A DNA stretch of 64,000 bases, taken from Symsagittifera roscoffensis. Lineage: Eukaryota > Xenacoelomorpha > Acoela > Convolutidae. Both the position numbers and the translations under genes were made by a program. Below, in pieces: positions 1 to 9,795 of the stretch. The notes below the pieces were generated by a model, which saw only the letters and a program-made list of their open reading frames with translations, had not been told where the DNA came from and did not search any database. Numbering within the stretch: position 1 is the first letter of the stretch; each line of letters opens with the position of its first letter. Location of the stretch: contig NC_087070.1 in NCBI RefSeq assembly GCF_963678635.1, positions 52,984,750-53,048,749 of the forward strand. The letters run 5' to 3'.

Positions 1-28
1 GAAAAAAAAATTTCTGATGACTATCAAT

Positions 29-232
29 TGTCATAGTATCTAAATTTAGTTCATGTTTCAATTCGAGTTGTGTTATCTATTTTAATCATCTGTCTGGCGC
101 TAACCGGTATTTAACCTTCGGAGTGTCTGTCACCTTCGGATGACAGCTATGCTATTGTCTCCGACTAACTTTCTGAAATACGGTTGCTTAACAAACGGAA
201 TTTAATTAACACTTCGAAACCGTCTTTTCACA
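29..232 (+). repeat. 5' LTR of the intact Ty3 element
   Basis: A 204-bp direct repeat of 5978-6181 with TG...CA ends. The last base pair of the LTR also supplies the A of the ATG that opens the gag frame, so coding begins at the LTR/PBS border. Confidence 0.95.
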
Positions 233-3200
233 TGGCGCAGCCAACAGGCCAAAGTGGGGGGAAAAACCCACTGGGAATTACATCGTTTTGGCCCTCGACG
301 TTTGCAGAACCACCAATGCTATGCGAGTTTTGGTTCAATCGATTTCAATGGGGGATGGTGGCAAAACACAGTTTAAATCCTAGGAATTTCTATTATGCCA
401 GTACGTTAACTGCAGCGCAGATTACAGATTTACCAGAGGAGGTAGACGGGAAGAATCGCCTAGCTTCGGAACAAGTGCTTATCTCCAACTTGTACTTGTG
501 CCTGGGGGAGAAAGGACAGGATGAGCTGCATAAGAGAAAACCACATCTGGACTTATCTGCAACAAGGTATTCTCGAGTTATAGATACCATTGAATCCGAA
601 TTTAGAAAGGAACGAAACGAAACGTACGAGACATTCCAACTCTTGGCACGGAAGCAACAAATAGGAGAATCGCTAGAACAGTTCCACTCAGTGTTGAGCG
701 GGTTGGCCGCTAGATGTAATTTTGGAGCATTGGAGACCAGGATTTTGCGGGATGTGTTCATCGTCAACATGAACAATAGGGAGGCCCAAAACGAGTTATG
801 CCGCTCGACGAAGACGCCAGAGGAGGTGTACCGTATTGCACTGTCATACGAACGCGGATATAAATATGCAAAGTCATACGGATCGATAACCGGGGGAGGA
901 ACCAGTGGAACTACCGGTGGAGCTGGAGCATTCCAAATCAAGACGGAACCAGTGGGGGCCATTCGAGGAGGTTACAGAAACAACAGATCGCGGGGCCGTG
1001 GATCATTCAGGGGGCGAGCAGGAATGAGAGGGGGTGGTCTCAGAAGATGCTATAACTGTGACCAACCAAATTTTACTCCGGAACATCTCACAACGTGTCC
1101 AGCGAAAAATGCAACGTGCAATTTCTGCAGAAAGACGGGACACTACGAGAGGACTTGTAGGGGGAAGCGAAATAATCAGGGAAGACCGGCAGTGGGACTG
1201 ATCCAAAATCAGGAAGAGATGGAAACTACCGAGATAGGTGAAGCGGAGGATACATATTCTCAGCATGAGAATTCCGTCGGTTGGGTCAATACACCGGCCA
1301 AGAAGCAGCGATCGTGGGACTCGGATAGCTCAGGAGATTATGTCGTCATGGCAATCAGATCTCGGACGGAAACCGAGCTCAAAGTGGCCGGTGCACGACT
1401 GCCAATTAAAGTAAATGGAAAACAAACGAACGTTTGGATAGACAGTGGATCACCGATTTCGATATTCACTATTGGAGAATTAAAACGAACGTTGGGTACC
1501 GCAGGCGTCAAGGTGAAGGCACCAGCACCGGAGGACGAGGAGTTCAGGGATTACGGAAACAACCCCCTACGACTACTAGGAACGATGGATGTACTGCTGG
1601 AAACGAACGGATGGGTGACCAACGCAAACATCAGAGTGATTGGAGGAAGCAGACCATCAATTATTGGAAGAGACCTAATGCCAAATCTTGGATTACAGAT
1701 TGTGCAGAAGGCACCGGAGGGAAATGTGATGTCGGTAAAGAGCGACCAAGCCACAGCTGAAGCGACGGACGTGGAGGACTCACTAGACAACTGGCAGATC
1801 TATTTCAGTAAGCAGTTTGAAAATCTTTTTAACAGAGTCGGGAAAATTAAGAATTATAAGGTACACGCGGATTTTTTTGCAAAGTTAACACCAATTCAAC
1901 AGAAAGGACGTAGGGTGCCAATCACATTGCAAGAAAAGGTTGATAAGGAAATTGATAAACTTTTGCGACAAGGACACATCGAAAAACTGACTGAATGCTC
2001 GGATAAATATTTTGTTTCTCCGATTGTAATAACGGTGAAAAAGGACGGATCGGTAAAATTAGCGCTAGAATCACGGGAGTTGAACAAGCAAGTCCACAAA
2101 AACAAATACCAAATGCCAAATATTGAGGAACTTATGGATACGGTAGGACAAACGATAAGCGAACGGAAACCGGGGGATGTATACTTTTCTACTATGGATC
2201 TTACGTACGCGTACGGTCAATTACCACTTAGTCCGGAAACGAGCGTTCAATGCAATTTTTCGCTAGTGGGAGGAAAATCAACGGGTACGTATCGATTTCG
2301 TACGGGGTTCTACGGTCTAACTACCATGCCGGCGGAATTTCAACGAGTAATGGATACGATTCTTTCGGAATTTCCGCAGGCACATGCATTTATTGATGAC
2401 ATATTGGTGGTCACCAAAGGCACGGAGATCGAGCATATCTCAACAGTCGAGAAAATTTTGCGGAAGCTGGATCGCGAGAATATGTCACTTAAACTCACAA
2501 AATGCCAATTTGCGCGGGGGGAATGTGAGTGGTTGGGGCACAAAATAACCCGTACGGGGATAACACCGCTTGTCCGAAAAACGGAACCGATCGAATCGCT
2601 GAAAGCGCCAAAAACGGTGTCACAACTTAAATCATTCATGGGCTCCATTCACAGCTTGCACAAATATCTTCCGGCGCTCGCGGAATCATCAGCGTCACTA
2701 CGCCCATTATTAAGCCGAAAAAACGATTACATCTGGAGCGAGGAATGTCAAATATCATTCGAGAGTCTGAAAAAGCAAGTGGCCAATATAGTAGAACTTC
2801 GGCATTTTGATATACACCGGGACACAAGAATTGTATGTGACGCTAGTCATAATGGGCTCGGAGCGGTTCTTGAGCAACTAAATGCCGACGGTTGGCGGCC
2901 GATATCATTCGCATCCCGGTATCTAAACGCAGCGGAGAAGAATTACTCAACGAATGAATTGGAAATGTTAGCAGTTGTGTGGGGGGCCGAATATTTCCGA
3001 AATTATGTACTGGGAAGGAAATTTTTAATAGTTACGGATCACAAGGCACTAGTGTCATTGCTAAATGGGAACAATAAAAAGAACAAAACAATGTTCAGCA
3101 GATTAACAAGATGGTTAGATCGCCTTATACCGTTCGATTTTCAAGTGGAACATAAACCCGGAGCAAAAATAGGACTCGCGGATTATCTCTCAAGGCACCC

Positions 3201-5700
3201 GAGCTTAGATCCTCAACCAATTAGCACCTACGATAGTATGTTTACGGTGGCGAAAATTAGTAGAATTAGATCCGCCCTCGGATTTAGAAATAGAACTTTC
3301 TCCAAAAATAGACTCGAGTCTCCATCGGTTACTAAAAATAAACGCGTTTGTAATATATCGAATAGAAAACGACCGGTAGAGGGCGAGCGATCATGCGACG
3401 GAAAATGGACCAATCACAAAGCAACAAATTGCATTTCCGGCAGGTCAATTGAGTTTAGCGAAAATTCAGTTGGGACTATTATTGAAGCTAACGTTGGTTA
3501 CTCTAAATCTTTAAATTCATTAATAAACAATAACAATTCAAGCAATTTAATCATGGAAAGGAAGATCAAGAAATTATTGGAACGACACCCTAGCATTAGC
3601 AGTAGTGATGAAATTGAGGAGATTGACGTAGATATACAGGCGATAACAACAGAAGTCCGGAGCACTAAAACAAACACCATCATTTCTATTCCGTCGGTTT
3701 ACCCTGGTGAAAGTTATCCGCCGGTTAATCCGGAAAACAAAGTTATGTCTATTATTCCAAGAAATTGTAAAATAGTCAGTAAACATTCCGCTCTTCCCGA
3801 ATTATTTAATCTTCGATTTATAGAATCGCAATATCAATCTGATCCACAGTTACAAGCCATTATCGAGTTAATTAAATGTAAAGACCCTCAGTTACACTCG
3901 AAGATTGAAGCAATGAGTAAGTACTTTGCACAGTATACTCAGGATTTCCACGTAAGAGACGGATGCCTGTGGATGGACGAAAGGCTAGTGATTCCGAATA
4001 CATTGCAGACGGCGGTGGTAAACAGACTTCATTTCTATCACCACGGAAAATCCAGTATGATCGACGCGGCTAAGGACATCTGGTACCCATACATGTTTCG
4101 TAGTTTAGCAACTATTGCTGGGAATTGTCCGGAATGCACATTAGCGGGTAAGAACTTGAAAAACATGTGTTCGAAGGATGACATAGGGAAAATACCTGAA
4201 CCAAAAGAACCGAATGAATCAATCCAATTAGATTTTTGGGGACCCATTAACTATTTGAAGGAATCTAAGAAGTATGTTTTGGTGGCGGTGGACCGGTTTT
4301 CTCGATGGCCATCAGCTATGGTCTGTAATTCGAACCGCTCGGATAAAATTATCAAATTTTTAACAATGTACATAACTGCCCATGGAGTTCCGCGCCAAAT
4401 TAGAGTTGACCAGGGAACAAACTTTATGTCTAAGGAGGTTAAAACGTTCTGCAATGAGCAAGGAATTGAAATCCTCACTTCGCCAGTTAATGACCATAGG
4501 GCAACAGGATGTGTCGAGCGCACGATTGGTAGCATCAAAAATTCAGTGCTGACGTATGCACAAGAAGACAAGCCGGAACCCTTGGATCGAATGGTGGAAA
4601 GAGCCCTCGGAGCCCTAAGATTTGTGAAAAATGCATCCCTTAAAATAACACCGTTCGAAGCGCACCACGGCCGGGAAGCCAATACGGTTCTCAGAAACTT
4701 GACTAAAAAACCTACGTTACGAAATCTAAATTGGGAAAATGTAATACGATCGAAATATGAATGTTTAGATGAACGAGACCCGATTGCTCAAACGATGCCG
4801 AAGCCGATGGACACTAATTGGGGAACCCGATCGGACACTGAATACGACCGGAAAAACAGACGGGGACCGCTAAGATTAAACGATGAACAAGCAGCTAATC
4901 AGGACAATGAGCCCGGAATAACACGGTCATCAAACGACCCTGTGGAGATACCACCGGCAGTGGTCATGCAGAGGACCGGGGAGCGTAATATGAATAGGTA
5001 TAGACTATTAAAATCCAAAATAGTTAATCAAACTGAACACACTATTAAAATGAGTAATGGTGCGGTGCTTAGGAAATCAGGAGTAGCGCTCAGGAAAGCG
5101 AAAATTCCGAAAAAGCGGATGCCGGGAGGAGAGCTACCTGCACCACCAACGCCGTGGGATCTGAAACGTAAGCTACAACAGAGTGGAAGTCAGCCAGGAA
5201 CCTCAAAAGGCACCAAGGGAAGTCATCACACCATCACGGGAAAGGGATCGAAATTCCAAATTTTGGAATCAGCAGAAAATTCAGACTCCGAATCGGACGA
5301 CTATTTACCGTTGAGCACATCCAAACGAGGGGCGAAACAAACAAGCGGTCAAGACAACAATGGGGAAGATGGACAAGGAACATCTAGTGGGGGACCAGTG
5401 CAACTAGAAGTCATCGGAGTTCGTACCAGCAATAAGGAGACGGAAAAGGAAGATACGTTAACAGGCGGCGAAACAGGAATCGGGAATGACCAGGGAAGAA
5501 CGAATACCGAAGGACCCGAACCACAAGAAACGGAGCGCGAACCAGAGCAGATCACAGTAACCGGGGGAAAGAAACGGGGCCGGAAACAACGACTTGTTTC
5601 CTATTCAAGCCAGGACTCGGCTAGCTCACTTGACGACACAAGCTCAAGACGGTCGGGCAGAAAACGGACAGCAGTGACCAAGATGGGGGGGGGGTCATGA
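232..5700 (+). CDS. Gag-Pol polyprotein of Ty3-type element
   Basis: About 1822 residues from the ATG at 232; the frame also runs upstream into the LTR without a Met, so I chose this ATG. Domains in order: Gag with two zinc knuckles near residues 273-309, the second a canonical C-x2-C-x4-H-x4-C; aspartic protease with a DSG active site near 403; reverse transcriptase with F-I-D-D at the YxDD position near 720; RNase H with a VCDAS motif near 868 and DHKAL near 937; integrase with an H-H-C-C zinc binder near 1266-1305 and a D,D-35-E core (Asp of QLDFWG, Asp of RVDQG, Glu of CVERT). The last ~250 residues are charged and low-complexity; I see no chromodomain. Gag and Pol share one frame, so no frameshift is needed between them. 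The element looks whole. Confidence 0.93.
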   Translation: MAQPTGQSGGKNPLGITSFWPSTFAEPPMLCEFWFNRFQWGMVAKHSLNPRNFYYASTLTAAQITDLPEEVDGKNRLASEQVLISNLYLCLGEKGQDELHKRKPHLDLSATRYSRVIDTIESEFRKERNETYETFQLLARKQQIGESLEQFHSVLSGLAARCNFGALETRILRDVFIVNMNNREAQNELCRSTKTPEEVYRIALSYERGYKYAKSYGSITGGGTSGTTGGAGAFQIKTEPVGAIRGGYRNNRSRGRGSFRGRAGMRGGGLRRCYNCDQPNFTPEHLTTCPAKNATCNFCRKTGHYERTCRGKRNNQGRPAVGLIQNQEEMETTEIGEAEDTYSQHENSVGWVNTPAKKQRSWDSDSSGDYVVMAIRSRTETELKVAGARLPIKVNGKQTNVWIDSGSPISIFTIGELKRTLGTAGVKVKAPAPEDEEFRDYGNNPLRLLGTMDVLLETNGWVTNANIRVIGGSRPSIIGRDLMPNLGLQIVQKAPEGNVMSVKSDQATAEATDVEDSLDNWQIYFSKQFENLFNRVGKIKNYKVHADFFAKLTPIQQKGRRVPITLQEKVDKEIDKLLRQGHIEKLTECSDKYFVSPIVITVKKDGSVKLALESRELNKQVHKNKYQMPNIEELMDTVGQTISERKPGDVYFSTMDLTYAYGQLPLSPETSVQCNFSLVGGKSTGTYRFRTGFYGLTTMPAEFQRVMDTILSEFPQAHAFIDDILVVTKGTEIEHISTVEKILRKLDRENMSLKLTKCQFARGECEWLGHKITRTGITPLVRKTEPIESLKAPKTVSQLKSFMGSIHSLHKYLPALAESSASLRPLLSRKNDYIWSEECQISFESLKKQVANIVELRHFDIHRDTRIVCDASHNGLGAVLEQLNADGWRPISFASRYLNAAEKNYSTNELEMLAVVWGAEYFRNYVLGRKFLIVTDHKALVSLLNGNNKKNKTMFSRLTRWLDRLIPFDFQVEHKPGAKIGLADYLSRHPSLDPQPISTYDSMFTVAKISRIRSALGFRNRTFSKNRLESPSVTKNKRVCNISNRKRPVEGERSCDGKWTNHKATNCISGRSIEFSENSVGTIIEANVGYSKSLNSLINNNNSSNLIMERKIKKLLERHPSISSSDEIEEIDVDIQAITTEVRSTKTNTIISIPSVYPGESYPPVNPENKVMSIIPRNCKIVSKHSALPELFNLRFIESQYQSDPQLQAIIELIKCKDPQLHSKIEAMSKYFAQYTQDFHVRDGCLWMDERLVIPNTLQTAVVNRLHFYHHGKSSMIDAAKDIWYPYMFRSLATIAGNCPECTLAGKNLKNMCSKDDIGKIPEPKEPNESIQLDFWGPINYLKESKKYVLVAVDRFSRWPSAMVCNSNRSDKIIKFLTMYITAHGVPRQIRVDQGTNFMSKEVKTFCNEQGIEILTSPVNDHRATGCVERTIGSIKNSVLTYAQEDKPEPLDRMVERALGALRFVKNASLKITPFEAHHGREANTVLRNLTKKPTLRNLNWENVIRSKYECLDERDPIAQTMPKPMDTNWGTRSDTEYDRKNRRGPLRLNDEQAANQDNEPGITRSSNDPVEIPPAVVMQRTGERNMNRYRLLKSKIVNQTEHTIKMSNGAVLRKSGVALRKAKIPKKRMPGGELPAPPTPWDLKRKLQQSGSQPGTSKGTKGSHHTITGKGSKFQILESAENSDSESDDYLPLSTSKRGAKQTSGQDNNGEDGQGTSSGGPVQLEVIGVRTSNKETEKEDTLTGGETGIGNDQGRTNTEGPEPQETEREPEQITVTGGKKRGRKQRLVSYSSQDSASSLDDTSSRRSGRKRTAVTKMGGGS
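233..250 (+). promoter_or_regulatory. Primer binding site candidate
   Basis: TGGCGCAGCCAACAGGCC follows the 5' LTR with no gap. TGG is the usual complement of a tRNA 3' CCA end, but I cannot name the tRNA. The same bases encode the first Gag residues (MAQPTG). The second Ty3 element (minus strand, start at 20161) has the same arrangement with nearly the same bases, so it is a family trait. Confidence 0.65.
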
Positions 5701-5966
5701 TTGACAACATTAGAAAAACGGACAAAGCCGGAACAGTCGAAGGAAAGGAATGAAGAAAAGAAAAAGGAAAAATTGAGTTCGAACAGTCTATAAAACTTTG
5801 CTAAGAAATGGGGAAGTCCAGGGAGAGGGCATGCTGCATAACAGCTAAAACTCAAGAATTTGTGTTCTAACAAAACTGTAGTTGATTTGAAAAACTTTGT
5901 TATTAACCCTTTTGTTTACTGCTAACATAGATACGTTGGATATTGGAATTGAGTATTATTTATTAC

Positions 5967-5977
5967 AAGGAGGGAAA
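5967..5977 (+). promoter_or_regulatory. Polypurine tract
   Basis: AAGGAGGGAAA sits directly against the TG of the 3' LTR, the usual place for the plus-strand primer of an LTR element. Confidence 0.75.
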
Positions 5978-6181
5978 TGTCATAGTATCTAAATTTAGTT
6001 CATGTTTCAATTCGAGTTGTGTTATCTATTTTAATCATCTGTCTGGCGCTAACCGGTATTTAACCTTCGGAGTGTCTGTCACCTTCGGATGACAGCTATG
6101 CTATTGTCTCCGACTAACTTTCTGAAATACGGTTGCTTAACAAACGGAATTTAATTAACACTTCGAAACCGTCTTTTCACA
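5978..6181 (+). repeat. 3' LTR of the intact Ty3 element
   Basis: A 204-bp repeat identical by eye to 29-232 and followed by CAAT, the match of the 4-bp target duplication before the 5' LTR. Confidence 0.95.
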
Positions 6182-6411
6182 CAATCTTAAAGCAATTTTA
6201 GGCAAACAAAAAAAGCACGTTGTTTCATCGAATTAAGCTTAGGTTATTAAAGAAGTTAACTAACTATTATCAGTTTTTGTTTTAAAAGTTTTTAAATTTA
6301 AAATTTTACGATTCCAGATTTTTTTTTAAAAAACTATTAAATTTGCACTTTCTCAACTGCTCAACCGCTCAAGTAGTAACTTGGATGGATATTCAGTGGT
6401 AAGATGGATAT

Positions 6412-6945
6412 TCAGGGGAGTGGTGTCCAGGATTTTTGCGAGGTGGGCGGATTTTTGAAAAATTTTGATTATTTTGCCCTTGTTTTTCAGATCGACCAAA
6501 TTGGTTTTGATTTTTTGAGTTGTTCCAGAACCTTTTAAAGACATTATTTTGGGTGCAATTAAAAAAAAACTGGTCGAACAAAAGCGTTTTTTAGGTATTT
6601 TTTGAAATATTTTGATGAAATATTTTTTGGCGCGGCGCGCTCCCTTTTCAAAAATAGTATATTTGCTCCAAAGGCACCTTTTAAAGACATTATTTTGGGT
6701 GCAATTAAAAAAAAACTGGTCGAACAAAAGCGTTTTTTAGGTATTTTTTGAAATATTTTGATGAAATATTTTTTGGCGCGGCGCGCTCCCTTTTCAAAAA
6801 TAGTATATTTGCTCCAAAGGCACCTTTAGAAGATTTTTAGTGGGCTCAAAATGGATGTGATAAATAAATACCAAGGGGTTGGTGATGGGATCGAAACCTT
6901 GAGTGAAAAGCGCCCCCCCCCCCATATCCGCCCCTATGGAAATTC
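6412..6945 (+). mobile_element. MITE family B copy (hAT-type), with internal duplication
   Basis: It starts CAGGGG and ends in a CCGCCCCTATG stretch. It shares the family landmarks seen at 7642-7900 and 12054-12411: a GGATTTTT start region, the AGATCGACCAAA block, the TAAAGACATTATTTTGG block and a C-rich right end. A 146-bp internal segment is duplicated in tandem (6531-6822). There is no coding capacity. I found no convincing target duplication here, so the ends are approximate. Confidence 0.55.
6531..6822 (+). repeat. Tandem duplication, 2 x 146 bp
   Basis: The 146 bases at 6531-6676 are repeated at 6677-6822 with no differences that I can see, inside a MITE. A third copy would have started at 6823, but the sequence diverges there after a few bases. 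Confidence 0.9.
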
Positions 6946-7234
6946 ATTACCGACTAGGTACCATAAGAGTATATAGTTCATGAGATCTTTTTTTCTTACC
7001 GTTCTTAGAAGACTTGGCAGAAAATGTTATGATCAGTTAGATCAGCTTGAAAAAAGTTACAATTAATTTTTTTTTCAAATGTTTGGAATCAGAAATTTCT
7101 AATCAAATTTAGTTATATCACAGTTCTTCAGATATTTTGTCCTTATATGAAATGAAAAATATGCGAAATTGCTAAAAACTTAGTCGACTGAAAAGAAATA
7201 AAGTATCAAAAATGAGTTAACTTTTTTTTCCTAG

Positions 7235-7367
7235 CCAATAGACTGCTGGGTCTTCCAGTGCACGAGGGGGCCATACTGCTGGCGGCCATCATCATTCTCG
7301 CCCTCATTCTGCTGGCGGCACTGGTGGTCGGAGCAATCGTGCTAATCGCCAAAATTATCAGCATAAA
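7235..7367 (+). CDS. Exon of small single-pass membrane protein (internal exon)
   Basis: A polypyrimidine tract ending in CTAG precedes a GC-rich stretch, unlike its AT-rich flanks, that reads NRLLGLPVHEG followed by a ~33-residue hydrophobic run of I, L, A and V, then KIISIK. This looks like one transmembrane helix. The frame enters with two bases of a split codon, so at least one more exon lies upstream and was not found. I placed the donor at GT 7368-7369 because it puts the next exon (7999) in frame; a later end is possible, since the frame stays open. I do not recognise the family. Confidence 0.5.
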
Positions 7368-7432
7368 GTCGACCGCATCCCAGGCAAACAACGCGTTAGT
7401 TCCTCATAATTTAATACTAGAAAGACTGATCG

Positions 7433-7475
7433 TATCTTGGCGAACACCTGAATGTTCCGACTGCCCTTTTCCTTG
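7433..7475 (+). mobile_element. Fragment of Helentron-like family A, left end
   Basis: It matches the first ~43 bases of the family A copies at 23369 and 25841 (CTGATCGTAT..., then TGAATGTTCCGACTGCC) with several differences. It lies in the intron between the two membrane-protein exons. Confidence 0.6.
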
Positions 7476-7641
7476 TCGGAAATGGTTTTTGGTTTACCAA
7501 TCGATAAAGTTTTTAAAAGACAAAATGAAAAGTCAGTAGCCATTGTAGCATTCTAGTCGAAAAATTTCAAGATGAAATCTAAATCGAATTCAATGAATGC
7601 TTTGTAAGGATCAAGGCGGTAAGTTTTTTGGCAAAAGTAGG

Positions 7642-7900
7642 CAGGCGCGGATCTAGGAATTTCTCGAGGGGGCAGATTTTCAAAAAAAAAAGAAATTTTT
7701 GTCGACTTTTTTAGGTCGACCAAATTGATTTTCTGAGCTCTCCCAAATCACTATAAAGACCCTAACTTGACAACTATTTCTAAGATCAGTCAGCCAAAAA
7801 TGGATATCTCAAATGGTACAAAGCGAGGACCCTTTGGGTCGACAGGGGGTCAAACCCCTGAGGGGGGAGCGTCCGCCCATCCCCCCTAAAGACGCTACTG
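7642..7900 (+). mobile_element. hAT-type MITE (family B) with 8-bp target duplication
   Basis: The element begins CAGGCGCGGATCTAGGA and ends GACGCTACTG. It is flanked by a perfect 8-bp direct repeat AAAGTAGG (7634-7641 and 7901-7908). A CAG start and an 8-bp duplication are hAT features. It is non-coding and lies within the intron of the membrane-protein gene. Other family members are at 6412, 12054 and, reversed, 29333. Confidence 0.8.
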
Positions 7901-7998
7901 AAAGTAGGCATGATGACTATAATTAATATTCTTTTACTTTCACTACTTTGAATATCACGAGTTGGTGCTTGGAATAGAGTTTTTTATTTTAATTTCAG

Positions 7999-8116
7999 TG
8001 CGGCGGAAAATGAGCCCCCGAAAGAGGTAGACTTCGGTATCAACCGAACTTACGACCTCAGGACGGAATATCTGGCTGCCAGAATCCAGGTTCTCAATGC
8101 CCAGCCAGCACCTTAA
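7999..8116 (+). CDS. Last exon of small single-pass membrane protein
   Basis: A pyrimidine tract ending TTTCAG precedes a one-base codon remainder and 38 codons ending in TAA. The reading begins AAENEPPKEVDFGINRTYDL and ends in ALA-rich QVLNAQPAP. It would be a short, charged tail behind the transmembrane helix of exon 7235-7367, about 38 residues long. The GC-rich codon use matches that exon and differs from its flanks. The join to 7367 is phase-compatible (two bases plus one). The family is not recognised. Confidence 0.5.
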
Positions 8117-9064
8117 CTTGACCCCAGAATCAACATCAATCAACGCTCCATCCCCCCAACACTCTTCCATTCGACTACACCAGGATTGAATTGGACAAAG
8201 TCAATCAAAAAGTATGAACAATTAATTTAGCATTTGATTACAAATGAAATATAAAAATATCATGATTGAATTTTATTATACCTAACTATCAAGTTTTGAA
8301 CGTTCCTAAATTGAACTTGAATAGAAATACATGGTTCAAACTATTGAAGAAATTTATTTATCAACGTTCACAACTTGATCCAAAAATCAATAAATAATCG
8401 CTGGTGGAAAATTCTTGTTATCAGGGCAGCTTCCAGAATAAAAAAAACACTGAAATCTGATTTGCATGCGATTTTCTTGCCTTTTGAAGCCTATGTAAGA
8501 TGAATCTGTAAAATATTGTACATAATAGAAAATGAAAAAGATCTGATTTAGAAAATAGATTATTGATGCTTTCGTTTTTGAACGGCAAAAAAGTTTTTGA
8601 AACATTTTTTCTCGGGTGGTTTTTCCAAACATATTTCGACATTTTACCCAGAAAAGTCTTTAAGGTTAGACAGTATTAAGAAGTTTGTAAGTGACAAAAG
8701 CTGTATCAACTAATCAGAATCAAGATAAGAAACACTAAATATTGGACAAACGTAAAACCGTAAAAATAGGCAGATTATCAGCAGGCAAAAAAAATCCCTC
8801 CTTATGCCGCGGTCAAAGTTCAGTCCGTGACATTAGAGCACCTGGTCACGTTTTACCCAGCAATCTGTGTTCGCTTCCAGCCCGTGCAAGTCGGGGTAGG
8901 GGCTGCTTTCTTGAATTAATTGTTTGGCTAGTCGGTGCAAAATAAATCAACTTGTAACTTACACTAAGTGTGAAGAAAATATTTTTACAAAGAAAAAGAA
9001 AAAATGATGCCCCAATGAAGATACAAACCACTTGAGTTCACTCTCAAAAAATCCAACCTGTATA
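8117..9064. other. No gene seen
   Basis: AT-rich sequence after the stop of the membrane-protein gene. It includes several AATAAA-like hexamers near 8220-8400 that could serve as polyadenylation signals, and an unexplained GC-rich patch at 8780-8930. Confidence 0.4.
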
Positions 9065-9793
9065 CAGTGCTGATCTAAATTTACCGGACGAAACAAATAA
9101 AATTTGAAATTTCAAACGCGTTTTTCTCAAATTGGGTTGAAATTAGACAAAAATGAAGAGAACAAAAATTGCTTAGATTTTCACCATAAATAATATGGTG
9201 CAATTTTTTCTATAAATTTCTCAGCCAAAATTTTACCCCAAAAATAAGTCATTTTGGCTTTTTTCCATTAATCAACAATTACGCTGAAACTGCTTTGTTA
9301 ATTGATGATAAATATATGTCACAAGAAGCTTCTTACACAGCCCAACAAAATTCCAGAAAAATTGAATCTCCAAAAATTTTGGGTTTTATATAGTAAAAAT
9401 CACATTTCTTAACTATCACGCAAAAATAATTTCTCTTATTCAGGTTTTTGGAGATTTAACTCGTCTAACTTTGTTGGGCTGTGTAAGAGGCTTCTTGTGA
9501 TATATATTTATCATCAATTAACAAAGTAGTCTCAGCGTAATTTTTGATTAATTGAAAAAATCCAAAATGACTCATTTTTAAGGTAAAATTTTGGTTGAGA
9601 AATTTGGAGAAAAAATTGCACAATATTAATTCTGGTGAAATTTTAGGCTTTGTTCTCTTCTAACCTCTTCTAACCCTCTTCTTTTTTAAGTTTTGTTCTC
9701 TTCATTTTTTGTCTAATCCTAACCCAATTTGAGAAAAATGCGTTTGAAAGTTCAAGTTTGTATATTTTGTCCGGTTAATTTAAATCAGCACTG
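9065..9793. mobile_element. Tc1/mariner-type foldback MITE
   Basis: A 729-bp element with long imperfect inverted arms (~330 bp each) around a short middle. The ends are CAGTGCTGATCTAAATTTA and its complement TTAATTTAAATCAGCACTG. TA dinucleotides lie on both sides (9063-9064 and 9794-9795), as expected of Tc1/mariner targets. No transposase frame is present. Confidence 0.75.
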
Positions 9794-9795
9794 TA

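Larger units (their letters stand above)
29..6181 (+). mobile_element. Ty3-type LTR retrotransposon, looks whole and young
   Basis: A complete LTR element: 204-bp LTRs at 29-232 and 5978-6181, identical by eye, starting TG and ending CA. A 4-bp direct repeat CAAT flanks it (25-28 and 6182-6185). A primer-binding-site candidate begins directly after the 5' LTR, and a purine tract precedes the 3' LTR. One uninterrupted reading frame (232-5700) carries Gag, protease, reverse transcriptase, RNase H and integrase in that order, which is the Ty3 order (integrase last). There is no envelope frame; 5701-5966 is non-coding. Identical LTRs and an open frame point to a very recent insertion. It lies upstream of the membrane-protein exons at 7.2-8.1 kb, so it may sit in an intron or promoter of that gene (inference). 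Confidence 0.93.
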
